Assembly: GCA_937995515.1 (NCBI GenBank)
Contig: CALKJZ010000027.1
Location: 1-64,000 of the forward strand
Origin: an uncultured Sphingomonadaceae bacterium
GTDB lineage: Bacteria; Pseudomonadota; Alphaproteobacteria; Sphingomonadales; Sphingomonadaceae
Length of the DNA stretch: 64,000 nucleotides
Reading direction: 5' to 3'
Made by a program: the position numbers and the translations under genes. The notes below the pieces were generated by a model. The model did not search any database and was not told the origin of the DNA. It was given only the letters and a program-made list of their open reading frames with translations. The first letter of the stretch is position 1. The number at the start of each line of letters is the position of its first letter. Shown in pieces: positions 17,730 through 26,372 of this stretch.

Positions 17730-18497
17730 TCAGACCCTTGTCCGGAAGGGCGTGAAGTCGGTCGAGACGTCGTAGACATCGACCCCCTCGGCGCGCTTGA
17801 GCCGGTTGACAACCACATAGGTCACTGGCGTGAGCGCCGCCTCCCAGGCCACCTTCAGGAGGTAGTTGGTCACCATCACGGTCAACACAAGGTCGGGCGC
17901 CCACACGCCCCAGAACGCCAGCGGATAGAAGATGAGGCTGTCCACCCCCTGGCCGACCGCCGTCGAGCCGATGGTGCGGGTCCACAGATAGCGCCCTTCC
18001 GTCCACACCTTCATCCGCGCCATCACGAAGGCATTGGCAAACTCGCCCGCCCAGAAGGCAAGGATCGAGGCTGCAAAGATGCGCGGCGCCAGCCCGATCA
18101 CCGCCTCGAGGGCCTCCTGCCCCTCCCAGCCGGCTGCGGGCGGCATGGCAACGACGACCATCGACATGAGCCCGGCGAAGACGGCCGCAGCAAAGCCGAC
18201 CCACACGACCCGCCGTGCCCGGCCATAGCCATAAACCTCGGTCAGCACGTCGCCGAGCACGTAGGAGAGCGGGAAGAAGAGGATGCCGGCGCCAAACACC
18301 AGCGGGTCCGGGAACCCGGGCACCCGGATCGCGGCCACCTTGCCCGCGCCGATGAGGTTGGAACAGATGAGGATGACGGCAAAGGCCGCCATGCAATAGT
18401 CATAGAAGCGCAGACGCCGCCCCTCGATGGCCCCCGCCTCGACCGCGACGACGCCTTCGGGCGCCGCCACATAGCCCAGTTCCGCTGCGCGCTTCAC
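17730..18497 (-). CDS. Queuosine precursor transporter (VUT/YhhQ family)
   Basis: The 255-residue membrane protein fits the DUF165/VUT family, which takes up queuosine precursors (preQ0/preQ1 or queuine) for tRNA modification. Family motifs are visible: SNLIGAGK after the first helix, FPLSYVLGDVLTEVYGY, ILAFWAGEFANAFVMARMK and RTIGSTAVGQGVDSLIFY. About six hydrophobic helices can be traced. The GTG at 18497 is the best start: a CCTAGG box lies nine bases before it, and residues further upstream look non-coding. It sits directly downstream of tRNA-Val on the same strand. Confidence 0.88.
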   Translation of the reverse strand: MKRAAELGYVAAPEGVVAVEAGAIEGRRLRFYDYCMAAFAVILICSNLIGAGKVAAIRVPGFPDPLVFGAGILFFPLSYVLGDVLTEVYGYGRARRVVWVGFAAAVFAGLMSMVVVAMPPAAGWEGQEALEAVIGLAPRIFAASILAFWAGEFANAFVMARMKVWTEGRYLWTRTIGSTAVGQGVDSLIFYPLAFWGVWAPDLVLTVMVTNYLLKVAWEAALTPVTYVVVNRLKRAEGVDVYDVSTDFTPFRTRV

Positions 18498-18582
18498 CGG
18501 CGCGGGCCTAGGCGATGACGGGCCGGTCCAACACGCTGCAAAATGCCCCAGGGGCCGATGGGATGGTGAAGGCAAGGGCCAG

Positions 18583-18657
18583 TGGTGGGCGCGGCAAGGA
18601 TTGAACTTGCGACCCCTGCGGTGTGAACACAGTGCTCTACCACTGAGCTACGCGCCC
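18583..18657 (-). tRNA. tRNA-Val (anticodon CAC), CCA encoded
   Basis: The minus strand starts GGGCGCG and closes with CGCGCCC, discriminator A and encoded CCA. The D arm is GCTC/GAGC and the anticodon stem CTGTG/CGCAG (one T-G pair). The loop TTCACAC gives CAC. The T arm is GCAAG-TTCAATC-CTTGC. Confidence 0.96.
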
Positions 18658-19007
18658 GGAACCACCGGAAGGCCATCGCGCCTAGCCGAGCGGGCGGGCC
18701 AAGGCAAGGCCCGCCTTCGCGCCTGCCGCCGCGCGCGCCATCCGGCATGCCGCCCGGCCCGCGCCGGCCTGCGCGGCAGGATTGCAACGGATCCGGTTGC
18801 GCATGGGCTGTCGCCCGGCCCGCGCTGGCCGGCGCGCCTGCCCCGGGCACCCACCCGAGGCACCGGCCCGTGCGGCCCCGGAACCCGGCCACGGGGGAGC
18901 CGGCCACGGGGGAGCCGGCCACAGGAGAGGCCGGGCACATGGGAAGGGCCAGGCGCCGGGGAGGCCCGGCGCGCGGCCGGACCGGGGCGCAGGATTGGCC
19001 GCCCCTC
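18658..19007. other. 350-bp non-coding gap with tandem repeat
   Basis: Between tRNA-Val and the catabolic region no frame looks protein-coding. The content is GC-rich, with one tandem repeat at 18891-18935. No mobile-element or attachment-site features were found at this boundary. Confidence 0.6.
18891..18935. repeat. 15-bp tandem repeat, three copies
   Basis: ACGGGGGAGCCGGCC is present twice exactly (18891-18905, 18906-18920), followed by a diverged third copy to 18935. Confidence 0.75.
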
Positions 19008-20222
19008 TCAGAGGCCGAGCACCGACTTGGCGATGATGCCCTTCTGCACCTCGTTGGTGCCGCCGAAGATGCTCCACGCCCGGCTGTTGAGATAGGTGGG
19101 CGTGGCGAGCTGGGCGGCCCGGCTTCCGACTGGCTCGGGGGCGCTGTTGCCGTAGAGCGGGCGCTCGGACGGGGCCTGGAGGCCAAGCGGACCGTAGAGG
19201 TCGACGGCAAACTCGTCGATCTTCTGCCGCAGGACGGAAGAGACGAGCTTGACCAGCGAGGCCTGCGCGCCCGGCCGGCGCCCGGCCTTGAGCTCGGCGA
19301 GGATCCGCAGCTCGGTCACCTCGAGCGCCTCGGCCTCGAGCTCGAGCCGCGCAAGCCGGAGCTGGACGGCCTCCGAATGGCCCCAGGCGCCGTTGACGCC
19401 GCCCGGCTCGGCCATCGCCGCGGCGCGCAGCGCTGCGATGTCGGCCAAGAGCCGGGGCGCCGCGCAGCTTCCGCCGCGCTCGTTCTCGAGCAGATATTTG
19501 GCAATCTCCCAGCCCTGTCCCTCGGCCCCGATGCGGTGGGCGACGAGAGCCTTCGCGCCATCGAGGAACACCTGGTTCACCTCGTGATCGCCCGCAAGTG
19601 TGCGGATCGGGCGGATCGAGATGCCGGGCTGGTGCATGGGCAGAAGCAGGAAGGAGATGCCCGCCTGCGGCTTCACGTCCGGGTTGGTGCGCGCAAGGCA
19701 GAACATCCAGTCCGCATGGTGGGCGTGGGTGGTCCAGATCTTGGAGCCGGTCACATGGTAGCAGCTGCCGTCCTCGGCCAAGACCGCCCGGGTGCGCAGC
19801 GATGCGAGATCGGAGCCCGCCTCCGGCTCGGAATAGCCCTGGCACCATTTTTCCGATCCATCGAGAATGCGCGGCAGGAACCGCTGCTGCTGCTCTGGCG
19901 TGCCGAAGGCGATGATGACGGGCGCGACCAGCTTCAGCCCGAGCACTGAAAGCGCGGGCGCGCCGGCCAGCGCGCATTCCTTCTCGAAGATGTACCGCTT
20001 CACCGGATCCCAGCCGGTGCCGCCGTGCTCGGCCGGCCAATTGTATCCCGCCCAGCCGCGCGCGTGGAGGATGCGCTGCCATTCGTCGCCGATGTCGGGC
20101 TCCACGAACACCGATGGCGTGCACCTCGCCCCTTCGCGCAGATGGTCGGAGAGTTCGGCGGCGAGAAAGGCGCGCACCTCGTCGCGAAAGGCAAGCTCCT
20201 CGTCTGAAAAGGCCATGTTCAC
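19008..20222 (-). CDS. Acyl-CoA dehydrogenase
   Basis: This 404-residue FAD enzyme introduces a double bond next to the CoA thioester. Visible are AFRDEVRAFLAAEL, GYNWPAEHGGTGW, the flavin-contact signatures YSEPEAGSDLASLRT and VTGSKIWTTHAHHADW, and the closing WSIFGGTNEVQKGIIAKSVLGL. Its 400-residue form and second flavoprotein partner (23321-24451) resemble the FadE pairs that act on bulky substrates such as steroid side chains; this is inference. GTG at 20222 has GGAGG eight bases upstream; an ATG at 20216 is possible. It is the last gene of the minus-strand run. Confidence 0.92.
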   Translation of the reverse strand: MNMAFSDEELAFRDEVRAFLAAELSDHLREGARCTPSVFVEPDIGDEWQRILHARGWAGYNWPAEHGGTGWDPVKRYIFEKECALAGAPALSVLGLKLVAPVIIAFGTPEQQQRFLPRILDGSEKWCQGYSEPEAGSDLASLRTRAVLAEDGSCYHVTGSKIWTTHAHHADWMFCLARTNPDVKPQAGISFLLLPMHQPGISIRPIRTLAGDHEVNQVFLDGAKALVAHRIGAEGQGWEIAKYLLENERGGSCAAPRLLADIAALRAAAMAEPGGVNGAWGHSEAVQLRLARLELEAEALEVTELRILAELKAGRRPGAQASLVKLVSSVLRQKIDEFAVDLYGPLGLQAPSERPLYGNSAPEPVGSRAAQLATPTYLNSRAWSIFGGTNEVQKGIIAKSVLGL

Positions 20223-20225
20223 CGC

Positions 20226-20987
20226 TCAAACCTCCAGTTCGCCAAGACCCCACCGGATGCAGCGCCGAAGGAGCCTTGGATAGACGGGGTAGTTCCACGC
20301 GCAGCGCTCGGGGTGGGGCCAGAAGGGGGTAAAGACCGCCACGTCGTAGTGGCCCCGGCAGTGCCCAAGCGTGAAGTAAAGCACCCCGCCCGCTCCATGG
20401 CGCCTGAGATAGAGGATGGGCACCTCGGCATCCTGCCAGCTGGCCTCGACAAACCCGGGCGCCTCGCCGGTGAACCGGGCATCGAGAATCACCTCGATGG
20501 GTGCGGTGGTGCGCGAGAGATAGAGCTCGTCGACGACGTCGAAATCCTGCTCGCCGGCCACCAGCGGATGCGCGGGCGCGCGGACATGCACGCGGAACGG
20601 GCCGATCGGCGGGTGGGCCACGAACTGCGTGCCGAGCAGTGCCATCACGTCGGGCCGCGCATCGGGCGCGTCCACCCGCCCATCCTCGAGGAAGCGAAGG
20701 ATGGCGTTCGTCCCGTGCAGCGCCAGCCAGCGCCCGCCTGCCTCGAGCCAGGAGCGGATGGCGGTGGCCTCGGCTTCGGTCGGCATCACGTCGCAGGTAT
20801 AGGTGACGAGCAGCGCGCATTCGGCCAGCCGGTCGAGATTGGCATAGTCCATGGCGACGGTGGCGCGGATGCGCGGCTCCTCCGCCAGGAGCTTCAGAAG
20901 CTCGAGCCGCGCGAAATCGATATCGTGATACTTGCCGGCTGCCACCATGTGCACCTGCACCGGGCCCGGCCGTTCAACCCCTGCCAT
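20226..20987 (-). CDS. ThuA-like domain protein
   Basis: The 253-residue protein has the glutamine-amidotransferase-like ThuA fold. It starts with a VHMVAAGKYHDIDFARLEL strand-helix, then LVTYTCDVMPTEAEATAIRSW, WLALHGTNAILRFLED and a later VLYFTLGHCRGHYD. ThuA-type proteins are linked to disaccharide metabolism, but this copy lies between an acyl-CoA dehydrogenase (3 bp downstream) and an SDR, so a sugar role is doubtful. Cys/His residues in TLGHCRGH and LALHGT could form a catalytic or metal site. Function unknown. Confidence 0.75.
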   Translation of the reverse strand: MAGVERPGPVQVHMVAAGKYHDIDFARLELLKLLAEEPRIRATVAMDYANLDRLAECALLVTYTCDVMPTEAEATAIRSWLEAGGRWLALHGTNAILRFLEDGRVDAPDARPDVMALLGTQFVAHPPIGPFRVHVRAPAHPLVAGEQDFDVVDELYLSRTTAPIEVILDARFTGEAPGFVEASWQDAEVPILYLRRHGAGGVLYFTLGHCRGHYDVAVFTPFWPHPERCAWNYPVYPRLLRRCIRWGLGELEV

Positions 20988-20990
20988 TGC

Positions 20991-21758
20991 TCAATCCCGG
21001 ATATGCCCCGCGCCATCCACCGGAAGCATGGCGCCCGTGGTGAAGGAGGCCAGCGGCGAGGCGAGAAAGAGGATCGCTTGCGCCACTTCCCCGGCCTCTC
21101 CCACCCGCCCCATCGGGTGGTTGGCTGCAAAGCCTGCCAGCACCTCCTCGCGCGGCTGGTCGGGGTTCATGTCGAGGTAGCGCTCGAGCATGGGGGTGAG
21201 GATCGCTCCCGGGTGCACGGTATTGACCCGGATCGCCGCGCCCGAGCGGGCGAAGTGCAGCGCGGCGGCCTGCGAGAGGGCCACCATTCCGGCCTTCGAG
21301 GCGCAATAGGCTGCAAAGGGCGCCCCTGGCCGCAGGGAGAGCATCGAGGCGACATTGACGATCGCAGCCGGAAGGCCCGCGGCGCGAAGCGCCGGGGCGG
21401 CCACCTGCATGCCCAGCATCACGCCGGTGAGATTGACCGCGATGTGCCGGCTCCAGCTGTCGTCGGTCACCGACTCGATGTCGCCTGGCTCGGAAATGCC
21501 GGCATTGTTCACCAGCACCGAAAGCCGGCCAAACCGGGCGATTGTTGCCTCGACCGCGGCCTCCCACGAGGCGCGCGATGTCACGTCGAGCATCACATGC
21601 GCCGCACCAAGGGCGGCCGCCGTTCCGGCAAGCCGGCCCGCATCGAGGTCGGCGAGCATCAGCTCAGCGCCCGCAGCCCCGAGGGCGGCAGCCGCAGCCG
21701 CGCCGATGCCGCCGGCGGCCCCGGTCACCAGCGCCACATGCCCATCCATCACGCCCAC
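20991..21758 (-). CDS. SDR family oxidoreductase
   Basis: This is a classical short-chain dehydrogenase/reductase of 255 residues. The TGAAGGIG cofactor loop lies near residues 13-20, NNAGIS follows, and the catalytic serine and tyrosine are in VNVASMLSL and YCASKAGM. An acidic residue in LMLADLDAG suggests NAD(H). It probably oxidises or reduces a hydroxyl/keto group of the cluster's substrate. Its stop lies 3 bp before the ThuA-like gene. Confidence 0.9.
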   Translation of the reverse strand: MGVMDGHVALVTGAAGGIGAAAAAALGAAGAELMLADLDAGRLAGTAAALGAAHVMLDVTSRASWEAAVEATIARFGRLSVLVNNAGISEPGDIESVTDDSWSRHIAVNLTGVMLGMQVAAPALRAAGLPAAIVNVASMLSLRPGAPFAAYCASKAGMVALSQAAALHFARSGAAIRVNTVHPGAILTPMLERYLDMNPDQPREEVLAGFAANHPMGRVGEAGEVAQAILFLASPLASFTTGAMLPVDGAGHIRD

Positions 21759-21771
21759 CGGCCGCCTCCCT

Positions 21772-22917
21772 TCAGACCGTGAGGATGGCGCAGGCCGAGA
21801 CGCCCGGCGCCCCGTAGACGTGCGAGAAGGCCGTCTTCGCCCCCTCCACCTGCCGGGCGCCCGCGGTGCCGCGCAGCTGCATCACATTCTCGTAGACCTG
21901 CCGCAGCCCCGAGGCACCGATCGGCTCGCCACAGGCAAGACAGCCACCGTCGGTGTTGACCGGCAGCCGGCCGCCGATCCGGGTCGCGCCGTCGGCAAGC
22001 CAGGCTTCCTGCTCCCCATCGGCGCAGAACCCGCATTCGGCCATGTGCATGATCTCAGCGCCCGATTCCGTATCCTGCAGCTGCGCCACATCGATCTCGG
22101 CGCGGTCCATCCCGGCAGCGGCAAAGGCGGCATCGGCGGCGAGCACCGTGGGCGAGACGCCGCGCTCCACGGCAAGCGCCGGCGCGAACACCTCGAAACT
22201 GCCCTCCGGCCGCGTGCGCAGCGCCACCGCCTTCAGCCACACCGGCCGCGCCGCACCCAACGCCCTCACCTTCGGTTCCGAGGCGAGGACGAGGGCCACC
22301 GCCCCCTCGGCCGGCGAGCAGAACATGTATTTGGTGAGCGGGTCGTTCACCATGGGCGCGGCAAGGATCGTCTCGAGATCGATGGGCGTGCGCCGCCATG
22401 CATGGCCGGCCAGCGCGCCATTGGCAAAGGCCTTCTCCGCAACCCGGCCGAGCGTTGCCGGCGTGATGCCGTAGAGCTCCATGTAGCGGCGGAGCTTCAG
22501 CGCGAAGAACTGGGTGGTGAGCATGAGGCCGAGGGCGCCATACCAGTCCGGAAGCCCCCAGTCCGCCGGCATCGGGTCGAACGCGCCGCGCGGATGCTTG
22601 TCGAACCCCACGGCAAGTGCAAGCTCGGCCTGCCCGGCGCGGATGGCGGCGGCGGCCGCCGCGAGCGCCGAGCCGCCGGTTGCACAGCCATTGGCGACGT
22701 TGATGAAGGGCACGCCTGTGAGCCCAAGATCGGCCACCATGGTATCGGCATGGCCAGCGGCCGACGAGCCGCCGAAGGCGATGCCGACATCCGCCCACGC
22801 GACCCCTGCGTCGGCCAAGGCCGCGCGCGCGGCGGCGACGCCCTGCTGGAGCCCGGGCACGCCCTCGTGGCGGCCAAAGGGGAAAATGCCCGCACCGATG
22901 ATCGCCACCCCGCTCAT
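21772..22917 (-). CDS. Thiolase-like protein (lipid-transfer protein/Ltp2 type)
   Basis: The 381-residue protein belongs to the SCP-x/lipid-transfer branch of thiolases: MSGVAIIGAGIFPFGRHEG, INVANGCATGGSAL (cysteine at the thiolase nucleophile position), a LQDTESGAEIMHMAECGF segment and the C-terminal PVNTDGGCLACGEPIGASGL. It is followed 16 bp upstream in the operon by a DUF35 protein. In steroid degradation such thiolase-like/DUF35 pairs form complexes that cleave side chains by retro-aldol reaction; that role is inferred here. The ATG at 22917 fits the family start. Confidence 0.85.
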   Translation of the reverse strand: MSGVAIIGAGIFPFGRHEGVPGLQQGVAAARAALADAGVAWADVGIAFGGSSAAGHADTMVADLGLTGVPFINVANGCATGGSALAAAAAAIRAGQAELALAVGFDKHPRGAFDPMPADWGLPDWYGALGLMLTTQFFALKLRRYMELYGITPATLGRVAEKAFANGALAGHAWRRTPIDLETILAAPMVNDPLTKYMFCSPAEGAVALVLASEPKVRALGAARPVWLKAVALRTRPEGSFEVFAPALAVERGVSPTVLAADAAFAAAGMDRAEIDVAQLQDTESGAEIMHMAECGFCADGEQEAWLADGATRIGGRLPVNTDGGCLACGEPIGASGLRQVYENVMQLRGTAGARQVEGAKTAFSHVYGAPGVSACAILTV

Positions 22918-22933
22918 GCACCCGCCCCGCGCA

Positions 22934-23314
22934 TCAGGACGCCTCAACGGGCGCAAAGGCATAGGCAAGCCTGCCCGCGAACGGCTCGAGCACGGTGCGG
23001 CAGGGAAGCCCGACGCGCAGCGAATCGAACGCAAAGCCGGAAAGCCGTCCCTCGACGATCAGCATGTCGCCAAGCTCGACATAGCCGAGCGCGAACGGCG
23101 CGAACGCCTCTGGGCCGGCATAGGGCGGCGACTTGGGACGGAAGCGCTGCACCGTCCAGCTCCAGATCCGCCCTTCCGGCGGCAGTTCAAGAGGCTCGAA
23201 GCGCGACGGCGCATCGGGCAGCGGAAAGACGATCCGCCCCGTTTGCCGGTCGCGCCCACCCACCAGCCGCGGCGGCGGGCCGGCGACGAACAGCCGCGGG
23301 GCGATCGCCTCCAC
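22934..23314 (-). CDS. DUF35 OB-fold protein lacking the zinc ribbon cysteines
   Basis: The 126-residue protein has the DUF35 OB-fold core (GRIWSWTVQRFRPKSPPY, FALGYVELGDMLIVEGRL). The N-terminal rubredoxin-like zinc ribbon normally holds four cysteines. Here that region reads LVGGRDRQTGRIVFPLPDAP, with none; the only cysteine is near the C-terminus. It should partner the adjacent thiolase-like protein and shape its acyl-CoA site. Loss of the ribbon is uncommon but compatible with binding through the OB-fold. Confidence 0.78.
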   Translation of the reverse strand: MEAIAPRLFVAGPPPRLVGGRDRQTGRIVFPLPDAPSRFEPLELPPEGRIWSWTVQRFRPKSPPYAGPEAFAPFALGYVELGDMLIVEGRLSGFAFDSLRVGLPCRTVLEPFAGRLAYAFAPVEAS

Positions 23315-23320
23315 GGCGCC

Positions 23321-24451
23321 TCAGGCCGCCCGCGCCCAGGCGAGCATCGCCTCATCGGGGCTGGTCCACAGCCGCGCGAGCATCTGGATGCGCTTGAGGC
23401 CATGGCCGACGAGCAGCTCCTCGGTTACCCCCATGGCGCCGTGGAACTGCACCGCCTCGTGCGCCACGAGCCGGGCGGCCTCGGCAACATAGGCATGGGC
23501 GCCGGTTGCCGCGCGGCGGAAGCCCTCCGGCGGCGCAAGGGCCGCGCGATAGACCATCGAGCGGGCCTGCTCTTGGGCCACGTGGCAGTCGGTAAGCCGG
23601 TGCTGGACAACCTGGAAGCTGCCGATCGGCCGGCCGAACTGCGCGCGGGTCTTCACATGCGCGATCGTCGTCTCGAGGAGGAGGCCGGCCACGCCCAGCA
23701 TCTCGGCTGCGGCGGCAAGCCAGGCTCCGGCCAGCGCCGCCTCGATTGCCCCTGCAACATCTGGCGCGCCCGAAAGCCGGGCCTCGGGGCCAAGCGCCAC
23801 GTCGTGGAGCGTGAGCTCGGCGGCCAGGCTGCCATCGATCGCGCGCCACGGCCGCACCTCGAGGCCGGGCGCGTCGCGCGGCACGCGGAACAGCGCAATC
23901 CCCTCGCGCGCGCGCACCTCGCCTGCCGTCCGGGCGGAGACGAGGAACACGTCCGCCGCGCCGCCCTGCCAGACCGCCGATTTCGCGCCCGAAAGGATCC
24001 AGCCTGCTCCCGTCTCGCGCGCGCGACACTCCACATGGGCGATGTTGGTGCGCCCGCGCGGCTCGGTGATGGCCGCAGCGGCCATCATCTCGCCCGCCAT
24101 CACCTGCGCAAGCGCCGCGGGGCGCGCGTGCGACGGCGTCGTCCGGGCCAGCAGCGCCCCAGCCATCACGAGGCACTCCGTCACCGGCTCGGGCGCCAGC
24201 GACCGCCCCAGCGGCTCGGCAACCGCAATGAGGTCCACCGGCCCGCCGCCAAGCCCGCCATCGTCGGCGGCAAAGGGCAGCGCGAATAGGCCAAGCCCGG
24301 CCAGCGATGCCCAGTCGGCGCGCGCAAAGCCGGAAGGCTCGGCGCGCAGCCGCCTGAGCGTGCCGGCAATGTCGCCGCCGTGGCGGCTGGCACACCAGCG
24401 TTCCACGCTGGCCCGCAGCAGCGCCTGCTCTTCGGTGAAGTCGAAGTTCAT
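23321..24451 (-). CDS. Acyl-CoA dehydrogenase (second paralogue)
   Basis: This 376-residue flavoprotein starts MNFDFTEEQALLRASVERWC and ends in the helical C-terminal domain (AAEAARLVAHEAVQFHGAMGVTEELLVGHGLKRI). The central GWILSGAKSAVWQGGAADVF is the substrate-flavin strand. It is only distantly similar to the enzyme at 19008-20222. Paired unlike subunits form heterotetramers in steroid-type beta-oxidation, and the same may apply here. It lies 6 bp from both the DUF35 gene and the P450 gene. Confidence 0.9.
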   Translation of the reverse strand: MNFDFTEEQALLRASVERWCASRHGGDIAGTLRRLRAEPSGFARADWASLAGLGLFALPFAADDGGLGGGPVDLIAVAEPLGRSLAPEPVTECLVMAGALLARTTPSHARPAALAQVMAGEMMAAAAITEPRGRTNIAHVECRARETGAGWILSGAKSAVWQGGAADVFLVSARTAGEVRAREGIALFRVPRDAPGLEVRPWRAIDGSLAAELTLHDVALGPEARLSGAPDVAGAIEAALAGAWLAAAAEMLGVAGLLLETTIAHVKTRAQFGRPIGSFQVVQHRLTDCHVAQEQARSMVYRAALAPPEGFRRAATGAHAYVAEAARLVAHEAVQFHGAMGVTEELLVGHGLKRIQMLARLWTSPDEAMLAWARAA

Positions 24452-24457
24452 CGTCGC

Positions 24458-25729
24458 TCAGCCCACCGCCCGGAAGGTGATCGGCAGGGCGCGCAGCCCT
24501 CGCAGCAGCATGTTGGGCGGCCAGACAAGCTCGGCGCCGGGCGCAACCGCAATCGAATCCATCCGTCTCAGGATCTCCTGGAAGGCGACGAGCAGCTCCT
24601 TGCGCGAGAGCATGTTGCCGATGCACATGTGGATCCCGCGCCCGAAGGCGAGATGGGTGCGGGCATTGGCGCGCTCGACATCGAACCGGTCCGGATCCGG
24701 GTAGCGGGCCGGGTCGCGGTTGGCGGCCGCATAGCGCAGGTGCAGGAGCGTGCCCGCCTTCACCGCCATGCCGCCGATCTCGGCATCCTGCTTCACCATT
24801 CGCCACATGCCGGCGGTCGGGCTTTCCAGCCGCAGCATCTCCTCGACCGCATTGGCGATCTTCGACGGGTCGGCGCGCAGCTTGGCCTGTTCCTGCGGAT
24901 TCTCGATCAGCAGGAGGAGACCGCCAGCGAGCGTCGAGGTGGTGGTCTCGTTGCCCGCCACCATCAGCTGCTGGAGGATCGACATGATCTCGGCCTCGTC
25001 GAGCGGCCGCTCGCCCTCGACGCGGGCGTGCACGAGATCGGAGAGGATATCGTCGGTCGGCTCCGCCCGGCGCGCGTCGATAAGCGTCTTCACATGGTGC
25101 TGGAAGGCCACCACGGCCCTTGCGCATTCGATCTCGCGCTCGCGCGAGATCATCTGCCCCAGCCGGTCGGTGAAGGCATCCGACCAGTGCTTGACCTGTT
25201 CGACCGGAAGGTCGGCCATGCCGATCTGCCGCGCGATCACCATCACGGGCAGCGGCACGGCGAAATCGCGCACGAACTCGGCCTCCCCCGTCTCGCCGGG
25301 GGCGGGCAGCATGGCATCAAGAAGCAAGGTTGCAATCGCGCGGATCTCGTCTTCCATCGCGTCGACCCGCTTCATCGAGAAGGCAAGGTTCACCAGCTTG
25401 CGGAAGCGGGTGTGGCGCGGCGGGTCCGCGGTCAGGAGCGTGTCGACGGTCGGCCAGCCGGTATCGAGGATTGCCTTCACCTCCGGGTCGGTCGCGCGCG
25501 CGCCCGCCAGCGCATCGCCGAACGCGTTCGAGAACTCGGCCACGCGGCCCGTCGCCTCGGAGCAGAGGTCGTAGCTCCACACGAATGCAAAGGGCGTGCC
25601 CGGCGCGGCCGCCACCGGGCCGCGGGCGTGCATCTGCCGGTAGAAGGCAAAGGGCGACGAGAGGGTTTCGGGCGCAAAGAGCGCCTGGGGCGAAAGCGCG
25701 TCAGCTTCGGGTTGTGCATGCGTTGCCAT
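24458..25729 (-). CDS. Cytochrome P450 monooxygenase
   Basis: The 423-residue soluble bacterial P450 has all hallmarks: I-helix oxygen-binding VAGNETTTS, the K-helix ExxR in EEMLRLES, and the heme loop FGRGIHMCIG with thiolate ligand Cys369. ADPPRHTRFRKLVNLAFS is the C-helix region. It inserts one oxygen atom into the cluster's substrate, needing a ferredoxin and reductase. No dedicated ferredoxin gene is adjacent, although a Rieske protein is encoded at 28901-29221. It is the first gene of the minus-strand operon 25729-19008. Confidence 0.96.
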   Translation of the reverse strand: MATHAQPEADALSPQALFAPETLSSPFAFYRQMHARGPVAAAPGTPFAFVWSYDLCSEATGRVAEFSNAFGDALAGARATDPEVKAILDTGWPTVDTLLTADPPRHTRFRKLVNLAFSMKRVDAMEDEIRAIATLLLDAMLPAPGETGEAEFVRDFAVPLPVMVIARQIGMADLPVEQVKHWSDAFTDRLGQMISREREIECARAVVAFQHHVKTLIDARRAEPTDDILSDLVHARVEGERPLDEAEIMSILQQLMVAGNETTTSTLAGGLLLLIENPQEQAKLRADPSKIANAVEEMLRLESPTAGMWRMVKQDAEIGGMAVKAGTLLHLRYAAANRDPARYPDPDRFDVERANARTHLAFGRGIHMCIGNMLSRKELLVAFQEILRRMDSIAVAPGAELVWPPNMLLRGLRALPITFRAVG

Positions 25730-25831
25730 GGCCAGGCCCTCGCTTGGAATGCGACAAGAATACCCCGACCAACGCCTCTTCCCCGCTCCCGCCTTTCATA
25801 GGCTGGAAGCTGTGACAGGGGCGAGGCGGCG

Positions 25832-26203
25832 TCAGCCGCGCGGGGCCATCTGCGAAAGCCACTGGTTGAGATCGAAATAGTCCCGCCAGCGGGTGATCCG
25901 CCCGCCCTCCACCTCGAAGGCCCCCATCACCCGGAGCGAGACCTGGCGACCGTCGCGAAGCGTGAACCGGTCGGTGCGTTCGGTCAAAACCGTCCCGCCC
26001 GTCTCGGCCATGGCGTGCGTCTCCCAGTCCATGGCGGTCATGGGGATCTGCGCAAACACCGCCGCAACCGCGGCCGGGCCGGTGACCGGGCTCATCGGGA
26101 TGTTGTGGTAGACGATGCCGGGGTCGAGCAGCGCGAAGGCCTCCTCGAGCTGCATGGCATTGAGATGCCCGATGAAGGCCGAGACCACCTCCGAGGGGCT
26201 CAT
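25832..26203 (-). CDS. Limonene-1,2-epoxide hydrolase-type enzyme
   Basis: This 123-residue protein has the cone-shaped LEH fold with its whole catalytic set visible: Tyr32 and Asn34 (VYHNIP), Arg76 and Asp78 (ERTDRF) and Asp108 (WRDYFD). LEH enzymes open epoxides in one step by water activation. It may act on an epoxide made by the P450 encoded 102 bp downstream. The ATG at 26203 is preceded by a GGGAGG sequence; frames upstream are low-complexity. It lies in the same direction as the P450. Confidence 0.85.
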   Translation of the reverse strand: MSPSEVVSAFIGHLNAMQLEEAFALLDPGIVYHNIPMSPVTGPAAVAAVFAQIPMTAMDWETHAMAETGGTVLTERTDRFTLRDGRQVSLRVMGAFEVEGGRITRWRDYFDLNQWLSQMAPRG

Positions 26204-26372
26204 CCCCGCCTCCCGGGGACCGGCTGCGCCGGAAGCCCTGGACCTCCCCGGCGCCTGCCCGCCGGGCCCCTGCCGCATGGCCCTGCGCCGCCTGCGTCCA
26301 CCTTTGCCATCGCCCTTGCCCTCCATCCCGGGGCCTTGCAGGCCGGAGCCCCGCACCCGCCGCCCTCGCCCC

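Noticed and set aside
17404-18396. A 330-codon minus-strand frame overlapping the VUT transporter in another frame
   Set aside because: Its translation is low-complexity and the VUT frame shows clear family motifs.
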